This document shows positions 46,696-57,180 of a stretch of DNA of 64,000 nt, in pieces; within the stretch, counting starts at the first letter, position 1; every line of letters starts with the position of its first letter. Made by a program: the position numbers and the translations under genes. Source of the DNA: Diphasiastrum complanatum (taxonomy: Eukaryota; Streptophyta; Lycopodiopsida; Lycopodiales; Lycopodiaceae); contig CM055100.1 in the NCBI GenBank assembly GCA_029204225.1, positions 30,630,149-30,694,148 of the forward strand. Reading direction: 5' to 3'. The notes beneath the pieces are model-generated. The model had not been told where the DNA came from, made no database searches, and saw nothing but the letters and a program-made list of their open reading frames with translations.

Positions 46696-47117
46696 TGTCG
46701 CGAATCTGTTTCTTTTTCGATTTCGTTTTCGTTTTTGTATTCGCGAACGATTTTGTGTCTTTGAATTTTCTTTTGCGCGGAAGCTTCACAGGAACCTAGA
46801 CACGCGACTGCACATCACAGAACACATTCTATTCTAGCAATCAAGACAAAGGACGCAAGACAAGGAGATGCACGAAAATAGAGCAATGGTATTATGAGTT
46901 TGATTTTTATAGCGAGATAGTCAGTGTCTCGCTCGTTGGCGGAATGACACTCTACTCTTTCGTTGTGTTCTGCTCGTTGGCAGACTTTCACACACAGCTC
47001 TTTTGTTTCTAGTATTTTTCTTTTCTACTCTACTCGCTACGTCTCTCTCTCTGTCTCTTGCAAAAATTCTGTCTTTTCTCTTGTATATTCTCTTGTATAT
47101 ATATATATATTTTTTTA
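46696..47117 (-). repeat. Truncated 3' LTR of the copia element
   Basis: Nearly identical to 50894-51315, sharing TGTCGCGAATCTG and the TATATATA tail. It lacks the remaining half of the LTR because a deletion joined it to the RNase H coding end. Confidence 0.92.
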
Positions 47118-48345
47118 CTGACACTACCTCATTCACCACCTTTGAAGCTGCGACGTATTCAGCTTCGCAAGAGGATTGAGCCACCAAGGTTTGCTTTTTG
47201 CATATCCAGCTGATTGCAGCTCCGCACGCTATGGTACATCCTCCAGTTATGGACTTGCTATCATCTTTGCAGCTTGCCCAGCTTGCATCACTGTAGTGGT
47301 GCAGCTCGAATCCTTTTTCTTCGTTTTTAGCTCGGTAGGTTAATCCAATATTCTGGGTACCCTTCAGATACTGTAGGATTCGTTTTGCCATTTGCCAATG
47401 TGCCAGGCCAGGATTGGAAGAGAATTGGCTCAGGGCGTAAACAGAGAAAGCTAGATCGGGTTTGGTACAAATTGTGAGGTACATCAGACTACCGATTAAG
47501 TTTTGGTAGGGTATACCTGCCATCTTCTGTTCTTCCTCTTCCGTTTTTGGGCAATCCTGCTTTGTGAGCTTGGCTCCAGCTATCATTGGTGTGGCCTTTT
47601 CTTTGCAGTCCATCATGTGATATTGCTTTAGCACCTTTCTGGCATATTTTTTGTGACTCAAGTGCATTTCGCCCTTTATTCGATCTCTTCTGATCTCCAG
47701 CCCGAGGCATTTTGTTGCTTCTCCAAGATCTGTGATTTCATAACTTTCAGAAATCTGACTCTTCGTGTCTTTGATCAGCATCAAGGAATTTCCTATCATT
47801 AGGGAATCATCCACGAAGATAGTTAGTATCACAAAATCCTTTCCTACTCTTTTTATGTAGACATTGCAGTCTGGTTGTGTAGGATTGAAGTCTAGAGACT
47901 TCAGAAGACCATCGAGCTTCTTATACCAAGCTCGTGATGCCTGTTTTAGACCATAGATGCATCTCTGCAATCGACAGACTTATTGTCGATTGTCGGGGTC
48001 TTCTAAACCTTCAGGCTGCTTCATGAAGATTTCCTCTTCTAGATCTCCGTGGAGAAAGGCTGTTTTCACATCAATCTGGTGAATTTCTAGATTGTGCTGT
48101 GTGGCGTATGCAAGGAGTAGTCTTATGCTTGTCATCTTGACCGTTGGCGAATATGTGTTGAAATAATCAACACCATATCTCTGCGTGTATCCCTTCGCGA
48201 CAAGCCTTGCCTTGTAGCGGCCAATGGTGCCATCTGATTTCCTCTTTTTCTTGTATACCCACTTGCAGTCGACTATTTTTCTGTTTTCTAGCAATGGCTC
48301 TAATGTCCATGCCTCGTTTCACCTCATCGACTTGATTTTCTCTGA
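47118..48345 (-). pseudogene. Copia RT and RNase H
   Basis: From 48294 leftward: CKWVYKKKRKSDG, KARLVAKGYTQ, DYFNTYSPTVK, LEIHQIDVKTAFLHGDLEEEIFM, a stop at about 47980, YGLKQASRAWYK, the catalytic box IFVDDSL (first position Phe, both aspartates kept), LGLEIRRDR, PMIAGAKL, GSLMYLTICTKPDLAFSV, then RNase H with HHYSDASWASC and QSSCEAEYVAA. It ends at NEVV by deletion into the LTR. Apart from the stop and the truncated RNase H, the domain is well preserved. Confidence 0.93.
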
Positions 48346-49881
48346 CATTGCCTGCTTCCAGAATTCTCCCTCTGGACTTTGGATAGCTTCTTGATATGTT
48401 GTTGGTTCTTCAGCGAAGTTGCAGTACTCGAACTGTGTGTCTTCGCTCCACTGAAGATTGTCAGAGTAACGGTCTGGAGGTCTTCTTTGTCTTGTTGACC
48501 TTCTAGGTTCGTTTCGTCGCTGCTTGAACGTTTCTTGTTCGTGGGGTCGATCCTCTACTTCCTGCTGCTTTGGAGTCTGTGGCTCTGCATTTTGATTTGA
48601 TGTCTGTCCTCAATCTCCCTCTTGAATAGGCAGGAGTGTGAAGATCTCATGGCCTCTTTCGTCTTTCAGTCCAGGGAATGTGGACTCATCGAACTTTACA
48701 TCTCTGCTCGAAACAACCTTCTTCGTGGTTGGATCGTAGAGCTTGTACACTTGTGTTCCGTTCGAGTAGCCGACCATGATTTTTTGCTCTGATTTGTCAT
48801 CAAGCTTGCTTCTTTTTTCTTTTGGAATGTGCTTATATGCTGCACATCCAAACACTCGTACGTATGAGAGATCAGGCTTTCTACCTGTCCACATTTCGTA
48901 TGGTGTCTTGTTATCCAACGCTGTCGTTGTAGATCTGTTCTGCAGGTGTACAGTTGCAGCTATTGCCTCAGCCCAGAATTGACCTGGCAATTGAGCCTGT
49001 GCCATCATGCATCTGGCTCCTTCGACTATCGTTCTGTTTCTTCTTTCTGCCACACCGTTGTATTCTGGTGTGTATGCAGGAGTGAACTAGTGTTCTATCC
49101 CCTGTTCTTCGCAGAATCTTGAGAATTCTGTGCTTTTGTATTCACCTCCATTGTCAGATCTAAGGATCTGTATCTTTTTCAAGGTGTGTCGCTCTGCAAA
49201 TGCCACGAACTTCTTGAAGGAATCAAACACTTCAGATTTCTTCTTCAGGTAGTAGATCGTGCTCATTCGGCTGTAATCATCTATGAACGTCAGAAAATAC
49301 CTCGAACCTGAGAGCGAATCCATCTTCATCGGTCCACAAACATCAGAGTGGACGAGCTCAAGAACTTCCTTGGCTCTTCTTCCCTCATGCGTGAATGGAT
49401 TCCGATGTTGCTTGCCTTTCTGACAGGCTTCGCAGAACTCTGTTTCGGGTCTTGAAATCTTGAGACCTGTGACGATGTCTTTTCTGATCATGTCATACAA
49501 GCTCCGCATGTTCAGAGGATACATTCTCCTATGCCAGAGCTGATCTTCATTTTCTGATGCATCTAATATGCTATCAGAGTTGCTGATTATCTTGGCCTGG
49601 TAGAGGTTTCCTTCTCTGCATCCGACCATCAGCAACTTGTTTGTCGTTTTCTCGATCATACGACATGTGTTGCCGTCGAATAAAACTCGAATGCCAAGAT
49701 CTGCCATCTTGGAGACAGATAGCAGATGTTTTCTGAGTGAGGGCACATAGAGTGCTCCTAGCAGCTCTGCTTGGCCTAACAGTGTTTGCAGCTGTAGAGT
49801 GCCGATGCCTCTGACATCGTGTCTGCTCCCATCACCTAGAATCACTGCTCTGTCGTTTTCGAGTTCGCGAAAGTCGATCAA
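48346..49881 (-). pseudogene. Copia integrase
   Basis: 49881-49087 carries the pre-integrase H..C2 zinc domain (LWHRRM, then CEACQKGKQHRNPF), catalytic Asp in HSDVCGPM, TFIDDYSR and catalytic Asp in RSDNGGEY. One stop at about 49088 separates it from 49053-48610, with AERRNRTIVEGARCMM (the catalytic Glu in AERRNRT), W.EAI, TPYEMW and FGC.A, then the GY.NGTQVYKLYDP C-terminal segment. A linker leads to RT with a further stop near 48610. All three catalytic positions are present. Confidence 0.92.
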
Positions 49882-50830
49882 GATCTTCTTGTTGCAGGTG
49901 TGTGTGATGTCGCTCCTGAATCAATGACTACATCGTAGTCGTGTTCAGTGTAGCTCGTTGAAGCTTCATCGAGTATCGTGAAAGCTTCGTCACCTCTGTC
50001 AGCATCCTTGGATGACTCTGCAACATTAGCTTTTTCAGCTTTGTTCTTTCTTTTTGGGTTGAACCTGCAATTGTATGCATAGTGCCCCTTCTTCTTGCAG
50101 TGCATGCAAGGTATTGATGGATTGAACCAGCATTTGTTTGCCATATGGCCTGGTTTGTGACAGTGATCGCAGGAAGAAGATTGTTGATTCGAGGACTTCG
50201 TCTTCTCGAATATTTCTCTTCTTTCCTTTCGTGAAGAGAGCCTTCTCTTGATCACTGCTTCCCTCTCCTTCGTCTCTCATCAGCGACAAGACTGACTGAT
50301 TTGTCGAATGTCATATCTTGTAGACTCAGTATGAGCATCTTTAAAGGCTGATAGGACGTCGGTAGAGATATCATGAAGTACATCAGCTGCTGTGGTGCTG
50401 GGACCTGATGCTCCTGTCCTGAAGCAGCGAGCTGAGCGAAGATCGTTCTGATCTTCTCAACGTGCTGATCTAACTGGTTGCCATCCCATCGTATGGATTG
50501 CAGCTGATTGTGAAGGTGCAAGATTGAAGCTGTAGTCCTCACTTCATACTTCTGCTTTAATCTTTCCCACGCTGCATGGCTGCTTTCGCAGTCTTCAAGC
50601 TGCATGAGTAGATCTTCATTTATGGACGAAATGATGATCGCCATTGCGCGCTTATCTTTTCTGATCCATTCAGCTCTCCTCGGGTCTCCCTCTGGAGGCT
50701 GCACCTCTGAGAGTTCGGTCATCGACCAGATGCCTTCGCCCTTCAGAAGTGTTTTGATTTTGAATTTACAGATTCTGTAATTTGCGCCATCAAGACTGAT
50801 CGCTACTCTTGTTTGGATTGTTGTAGCCAT
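49878..50830 (-). pseudogene. Copia gag and protease
   Basis: The start is the ATG at 50830, 51 bases after the primer site. 50830-50252 is the copia gag core (W..I...LLKGEGIW, then AW..L...Y). After a frameshift, 50255-49878 has two zinc knuckles, CDHCHKPGHMANKC and CMHCKKKGHYAYNC, and the protease active site VIDSGATSH. A second frameshift leads into integrase. Two tandem zinc knuckles are unusual for plant copia, which usually have one. Confidence 0.92.
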
Positions 50831-50880
50831 ATTGTGTTGTCTAGTAAATCACTGCTTAGATATCAGTAGTGACAACCTGT

Positions 50881-50893
50881 GGCTCTGATACCA
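50881..50893 (-). other. Copia primer binding site (tRNA-iMet)
   Basis: On the minus strand TGGTATCAGAGCC follows the LTR end CGACA directly. It fixes the orientation and LTR edge. Confidence 0.95.
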
Positions 50894-51699
50894 TGTCGCG
50901 AATCTGTTTCTTTTTCGATTTCGTTTTCATTTTCGTATTCACGAACGATTTCATGTCTTTGTATTTTCTTTTGCGTGGAAACTTCACAAGAACCTAGACA
51001 CGCGACTGCACATCACAGAACACATTCTATTCTAGCATTCAAGACAAAGGACGCAAGACAAGGAGATGCACGAAAATAGAGCAACTGTATTATGAGTTTG
51101 ATTTTTAGAGCGAGATAGTCAGTGTCTCGCTCGTTGGCGGAATAACACTATGCTCTTTCGCTGTGTTCAGCTCATTGGCAGACTTTCAAGCAAAGCTCTT
51201 TCGTTTCTAGTATTTTTCTTTTCTGCTCTACTCGCTATGTCTCTCTCTCTGTCTCTTGCAGAAATTCTGTATATTCTCTTGTATATTCTCTTGTATATAT
51301 ATTTTTTTTGTGATCCAGAAAGGGTTGTTTATATCTCCACTGTGTGGAGTTTACAAGATAGCTTAACGCAGGATCACAAGGCTAGTTAAGGCTAATCAAC
51401 TAATCAGTTACTCTTCGTCGTTGCCACTCGTTTCAGCTAGGCGTGAAGTCTACGACTTCGTTGAGCTGCCAACTGGCACCGTGAAAGATTCCCCTTCGTT
51501 TGTTTCGTTTCCTTCGTAACCTTTCGTTTTGCGTCCCTTTGCGGTTTGCGTTCCTGGAGGTATGTTTACGATTCACGAATGATTCGCGAATCGTTCGTCC
51601 TTCGAGTCAAGGGACGTTGACTTTCGCGAATTGTTCTCGTTCGACCTTCGCTTCTTGTTTGTGTTGCGGCAAAGTTGCAGGAGTTCACCATTTCTGACA
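50894..51699 (-). repeat. Complete 5' LTR of the copia element
   Basis: 806 bp with TGTC and GACA ends. Outer edge fixed by the GTTTC target duplication and inner edge by the primer site. Contains TATATATA-rich and TC-rich stretches. Confidence 0.92.
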
Positions 51700-51704
51700 G
51701 TTTC

Positions 51705-52125
51705 AAAAGGTAGCAGATTTCTTACATGATATGCAGGAAATGCTACGGATAGCACGTGAAAATGTCTAGTGTGCCCAAGATAGGGACCGGCGTTACGCTA
51801 ATCTGAAATAATCACCTTGAGACTTTCAAATGGGGGTTTGGGTGTATTGAAGAATCCCAAAGGATTCTTGTGTAATGCGTACCGGCAAGCATTACAAATT
51901 GTCCCCTAGATACAGAGGACCGTATTAGATCTTGTAAAAGATTGGATCCTTAGCTTACCAGTTGGATCTCCCAGAAGGAACTCAAATGCCTCCGGTTTTT
52001 CACATAAGCTGACTCAAGAAGAGTCTACTTGAAGGAGTGCATCTTGGCTCTAAAGACCAATTGGACCTGTTGGATGAATCATCGGGTGTGTCTCGGCTTG
52101 AACCCAGAAAGATGGGCAGGTAAGA
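51705..52125 (+). pseudogene. Gypsy integrase C-terminal part (continuation after copia)
   Basis: Resumes the interrupted integrase with ADFLHDMQEMLRIARENV. After a frameshifted stretch it gives AYQLDLPEGTQMPPVFH and LKKSLLEGVHLG, the typical end of gypsy integrase and pol, with a few stops. It then joins abruptly at about 52125-52135 to the RT of another gypsy copy, with no LTR between. Confidence 0.82.
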
Positions 52126-52135
52126 CCTAGCTTTG

Positions 52136-53284
52136 CCCCCTTTGCCTCTCCTGTCATTTTGGTAAAAAGCAAGGATGGGTCTTGGAGGATGTGTGTGGAT
52201 TATCGAGGCTTGAACAAGATAATAGTTAAGCATCGATATTCTATGCCACATATAGATGATCCTTTGGATGCCCTTCATGGTGCTACATTCTCTAGCAAAA
52301 TTGACTTGAAGAGTGGTTATCACCAGGTGAAAGTTCGTGAAGAGAATGTGTAATTGCCTTTTGAACTCGCTTTGGACACTATGAATTTTAGTTATGCCCT
52401 TTGGATTGACTAACGCCCTTGCAACATTTATGATGTTAATGAATGATGTGCTTAGACTGTTTATGGGCAAGTTTGTGGTTAACTTTGTTGATGACATACT
52501 TGTTTACAGTTGTGGTGATGTTGCGCATGTGAGTCACCTTAGAACTGTGTTGTCAACTTTGACGGAAAACATATTATTTGCTAATGATAAAAAGAGTGAA
52601 TTATTAAAAAAAGCAATTGTCGATTTGGGTTTTTATAATGTCAACAGATGGGATAAAATTAGATCCTCAAAAAAATTGCTCTTCTTTCTTGCTTAGCCTG
52701 TTCCTACAGACTTGACAACATTAAGAAGTTTTGTCTTATTGTAAAAGTGTGAAGAGCTATTGATGTTGGGGCAGTTCTGATGCAAGAGGGTAGGCTTGTG
52801 GCCTTTGAGAGCAACAAGCTCAACCTTGCACAAAAGAATTATCCAACTCAAGGAGTTTTATGCCATAGTCCATGCTTTGAAGGCCTGGAGAAATTATTTA
52901 TAAAGGCGGAATTCTATGTGTACATTGACCATAACGCTTTGAGATATTTTTGCAACTAGCTAGACATCAGAGGGCATCAAGCCAGGTGGGCTGAGTTGAT
53001 GTAGGGATTTCACATGGAAGTTCGGTACAAGGAAGGTGCCAAAAACTGTGTGGCTGATGCATTATCTCGTTTATTGTATTAGATGTCTTTTGTGGTCATT
53101 GAAAATGACCTGATTGCTGAGATTAGACAAGCTTAGCAGGAGGATCCTTATTGTAAGGAGATTGTGATAGAGGCAAATCTTGTACAAGTAGATTCTCAGG
53201 AGGAGAGTTCTAGTCCCTTTGCTCACACTTACCTTAAATACACCATAGAAGACGGTATGGTTAAAAGAAATGGCAAAGTTGTTA
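52136..53284 (+). pseudogene. Gypsy RT and RNase H of a second host copy
   Basis: PFASPVILVKSKDGSWRMCVDYRGLNK, then SKIDLKSGYHQV, the catalytic box NFVDDILVYS (aspartates kept), LPFGLTNA with a frameshift, then RNase H with AVLMQEG, a stop in CN.LD, VRYKEGAKNCVADALSR and a linker to the integrase zinc finger. Stops and frameshifts are frequent. It is cut at 53285 by the chromodomain gypsy insertion and resumes at 58925. Confidence 0.88.
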
Positions 53285-53289
53285 TTCTA

Positions 53290-53938
53290 AGTTATGGACT
53301 CGGCTCATTACATTCGCCGCGTCCATTTACATTTACAGTTACTTTACTTTATGCATAAGCAGGCCTTGGGCCCTTTTTTATTCATTAGTGACATTCAGAC
53401 TATATGGTTGGCCTTTGGCCTTATTATTCATTATTAGGCCATTTGGACATATTACTGGAGAGTGGGGGCCTTCTTGGAGGGCGCACTATTATCCCTCCCA
53501 GTTGGGCCCTAGCCACTGGAAGCTTCCTTTTAGGGCTTCCTCTGGGCTATAAGTAGGGAAACTGTGTCATTTGTCATTCAGCTGATGATATTGATCTCTC
53601 TCTTTAGCCTCCTTAATCTCTCTTTCCTGCTTTCTAGGGTTAAGTCTTGCTTATGTGATGCTTTCATAGCTTAATTCTAGATCAGTTGTGGCTCTATTCG
53701 TAACTTGGTATCAGAGCACTATTATCCCTCCCAGTTGGGCCCTAGCCACTGGAAGCTTCCTTTTAGGGCTTCCTCTGGGCTATAAGTAGGGAAACTGTGT
53801 CATTTGTCATTCAGCTGATGATATTGATCTCTCTCTTTAGCCTCCTTAATCTCTCTTTCCTGCTTTCTAGGGTTAAGTCTTGCTTATGTGATGCTTTCAT
53901 AGCTTAATTCTAGATCAGTTGTGGCTCTATTCGTAACT
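53290..53938 (+). repeat. 5' LTR with internal tandem duplication
   Basis: The unduplicated LTR is 53290-53705 (416 bp), followed by the primer site. A 233-bp segment (53484-53716) covering the LTR 3' half and primer site is repeated at 53717-53949. TATA-like GCTATAAG at 53546 and again in the copy. The 3' LTR is unduplicated. Confidence 0.93.
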
Positions 53939-53950
53939 TGGTATCAGAGC
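53706..53950 (+). other. Two primer binding sites (tRNA-iMet)
   Basis: TGGTATCAGAGC occurs at 53706-53717 and 53939-53950, each immediately after an LTR end TAACT. The first is original and the second was created by the 233-bp duplication. Confidence 0.93.
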
Positions 53951-54616
53951 ACTTTTCTGAGCACAATCTGGAATTTTTTCTTTGCTGCCTTGCCTTGCTC
54001 CTCCATCGCTGTTCCTACAGCTCCATTACCGTTTTGACAGCCTTGTTCCATCGCTGCTCCTTCCACTCCTTCCTGCCCAGCGTTCCCCCTGTTTTGTCCC
54101 CTCTTTTCTTTGCTGCCCAGCGCTCCTCCTCTTCCTTTCCATCGCTGTCCCTGCCTTCCAACCTATCACTTTCGTCTGATATTTTTCCAGTTTGCAGCCA
54201 TCTTCCACAGTTAGTTCCCTGACTGTCCAGCGCCCATCCTCATCCAAAAACTACCCGATTCCGACATCATTTGCTATTCCAAACAGCTAAAATTCTTCAA
54301 CCTGTAAATCGCTGCCTCAGCACTCCCAACTTGTCACTTTTGCCCTTTTTTTTTCTCCAATTCCAGCCATCTTTTACAGCTTATCAAAAGGCTGTCGCGC
54401 GCTCATTCTCCACCACATTTTCAGGAATTCTGACTCCGTTTACTCTTTCAAATTCACATTGTATCCCTGGCTGTCCAGCGCATTTTTACAGCTTCTCCAT
54501 TGTTCATTGCTGTCTGTTTTTTTTCAGTTGTGATAATATTGGTTGTAATAGGCTAATTTGGGGTGACAACAAGAGTCCGCTCCCTCAAGTTTTCGTCTAT
54601 TCCTTCCACTATCATT

Positions 54617-56180
54617 ATGGCACATTCACCTACCCCGAGTGAGACTACTCAGGAAACCTTATCCGATCAGTTTCGTCGCATGGATGAGACCCTTTCTGGC
54701 CTCGTTCTTTGCTTCGATTCAGTTATGACCGGCTTTGCTACTATGCAGTCACAGAGTGATTCTTTACAGCCTCATGGTCCTGGTAAAGCTCCTGTTTTTC
54801 CTACATTTGGGACTCCCCCTCCATTTGGATTTCCATCTTCTTCTGCTAGTCAGCCTGGTGGTGGACCGTTCATTCCATCTAACCCACCTCCTGGTTTCTT
54901 TCCTCGTCCCCCCCAATCTGAGCCACACTTTGCTCGAGACTTTCGTGATAGGGTACAGCTTGCTACCTATTCCGGTTCCTCCGACGGGAACTTATTAGAG
55001 AATTGGTTTGCTAAGCTTGACACATATTTTCAGATTTACCCCAAGACTGGTCCTCTCCTTCAGTATTTCCATTGGTTCATGCCTTATTTCTCCTGTATTA
55101 TGAGTCTTTAGATTTATTGATTTCGTCCTGATGATTGGTTATTAACATAGCTATTTCTTGGGGCCAACATTGTATCAGAAGATCCAGTTGGCTGCTTTAC
55201 ATTTAGATGGACGTGCCGCCACGTGGTGGCGAGTTTATAGAGTTGATCCTGATCGGGAAGGGCTCCATGTATGGCATACTTTTCGCCATGACCTCCGCCA
55301 TGCTATGATTGATCCTCAGTGGCTTGACCGCCAACGTGATACATTCCGTAGTCTCACTCAGACCAGTGATCTTGCTTCTTATACAGATCAGTTTATGGAG
55401 CTTTCTTATCTTTTCACAGATCTACAGCCCACTGAGCTTATTTCTCGTTACATTGCTGGGCTTCGTGGTGCTTTACGTTATGATGTTTCTTCCTTCCGTC
55501 CTACCACACTTGTTGAGGCGATGTCTCTTGCCAGTACTTTACAGCATAAGTACTCTGACACCCTTCCTTCCCGCTTCTCCCGACCCCGTCCTTCTGCTTC
55601 ATCTTTTCCCGCTACGTTCACCCCCAGCTCTCTCCAGTGCCCCTTCGCCTCCTCGTCCTCCGACTCCTCGACCTGCTTTTGTTCGACGTTACACGTCTGC
55701 AGAGTTCGCTGATCTTCAGCAGAAGCGACTTTGCTTTCGTTGTAAGAGTCCTGACCATCTTGCCCGTGATTGCCGCCAGCCTCTCCCTACTACTACTGCT
55801 GTTTTTTACCATGAGGGCACTACTCCAGATGATTCCGATATCTACATTCATATTTTTGATAAGCCTGACTTATCCTCTGAGCCTTCCCCTGATTTACTTC
55901 CTGCTACTTGCCAGGCTCAGCTTGCCTATGCTACTTGGACAGGGCGTCCTGGTCCTAGCTCCATTCAGTTACGTGTGCGTATTACAGGTCGAGAGTATAT
56001 TGCTTTAGTTGTTACTGGTAGCACTCATTCTTTTATTAGCAGTTATATCACTAGTCGGTTCCGTGCTTCACCTGTTTCTGCTTCCCAGCCTCTCACAGTT
56101 GAGGTTGCCAGTTCTCATTCTTTTCCTAGTTCTCAGATGTTTCAGCGTTTACCATACCGCATTGGAGATTTCTCTGGACA
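54617..56180 (+). pseudogene. Gypsy gag and protease of the inner element
   Basis: The likely start is the ATG at 54617 (MAHSPTPSETT); earlier in-frame ATGs precede it. A Pro-rich N-terminus leads to the capsid entry (FSGSSDGN-like), then 112 bp of extra sequence at about 55049-55160 interrupts it, then TLYQKIQLAALHLDGRAATWWR and the rest of the gag core. A frameshift near 55620 leads to the zinc knuckle CFRCKSPDHLARDC and the protease. The protease active-site Asp (normally VDTGSTHSFI-like) is Val, encoded at 56011-56013. Confidence 0.9.
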
Positions 56181-56189
56181 GGCAGATCT

Positions 56190-57180
56190 ATGGAGCGTTA
56201 TGATCTTATCCTTGGTGCTGATTGGTTTCCATCTCTTGGAGCCGTTACACTGGACTTGACACAACAGACATTGACATTTGTACATGATGCAGTTATACAC
56301 TCACTTGTGGGCATTGATTCTCAGGGAGACTTCCAGTTGATTACTGGGAAGCAGTTTATTCGCAGCCTGCCGAAGGCTCATTGTGCTGCTTTATTATGTG
56401 TTCAGCGGGCAGTACCAGTTCCTCCAGTTTCTACACCAGCAGCTGTTCCTCAGGTGATTTCTGACTTATTACATCAGTATGCTTTTGTCTTTTCAGAACC
56501 TACGATGCTACCACCATTACGTGACGTGAACCATCATATTGATTTGCGTCCTGGTTCTGCTCCTCCCTCCCGTCCCCCTTATCGTATGTCTCGATCTGAG
56601 CGTGATGAGCTTGAGCTCCATATTACTGCCTTGTTAGATCAGGGTCTCATTGTTCCTAGTCACAGCCCTTTTGGTGCTCCTGTTCTCCTTATTAATAAGA
56701 AAGATGGTACCAAACGCCTTTGTATTGATTACCGTGCTTTAAATAAGTTGACTATTCGTAATCAGTACCCTATTCCACACATGGATGACCTCTTTGACCA
56801 GCTCGGTACCTCTAAAATCTTTTCCAAGATAGACCTTCGTTCTGGATATTACCAAATCAGGATGCACCCTTCTGACGAACATAAGACTGCTTTCTGTACT
56901 CATCTTGGTTTATATGAATTTCGTGTGCTTCCTTTTGGTGTTACTAATGGCCCTCCTACGTTCCAGAATGTGATGAATAACGTCTTACGTCCGCTTCTTG
57001 GTCATTGTGTCTTGGTTTATTTTGATGATATTCTTATTTTTAGTCAGTCTCTTGCTGAGCATGTTGCCCATCTTTCCTCGGTCTTTCAGTTACTTGTACA
57101 CCACCAGTTATTTGCTAAGTTGTCTAAATGTTCTTTTGCTGTTTCTGAGATCGAGTTTCTTGGTTTTCTTATTTGTTCAG
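56190..57180 (+). pseudogene. Gypsy RT of the inner element, ends at a deletion
   Basis: RYDLILGADWF continues the protease after a frameshift. PSHSPFGAPVLLINKKDGTKRLCIDYRALNK, KIDLRSGYYQIR, LPFGVTNGPPTFQ and the catalytic box VYFDDILIF are intact. The frame then loses RNase H: at about 57175 the thumb/connection motif FLGFLI is followed directly by sequence before the integrase core. Confidence 0.92.

Larger units (their letters stand above)
46696..51699 (-). mobile_element. Ty1/copia retrotransposon inserted in a gypsy integrase
   Basis: Bounded by GTTTC at 46691-46695 and 51700-51704 (5-bp target duplication). The complete 5' LTR is at right (50894-51699, 806 bp, TGTC...GACA ends). An initiator-Met primer site lies on the minus strand at 50893-50881. 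Gag, protease, integrase, RT and RNase H follow leftward. The 3' LTR (46696 to about 47117) is short. RNase H runs directly into mid-LTR sequence, so the RNase H end, polypurine tract and about 390 bp of LTR start are deleted. Only a few stops and frameshifts elsewhere. Confidence 0.95.

Noticed and set aside
52000-52497. 165-residue minus-strand frame
   Set aside because: Opposite strand of clear gypsy integrase tail and RT; shadow.
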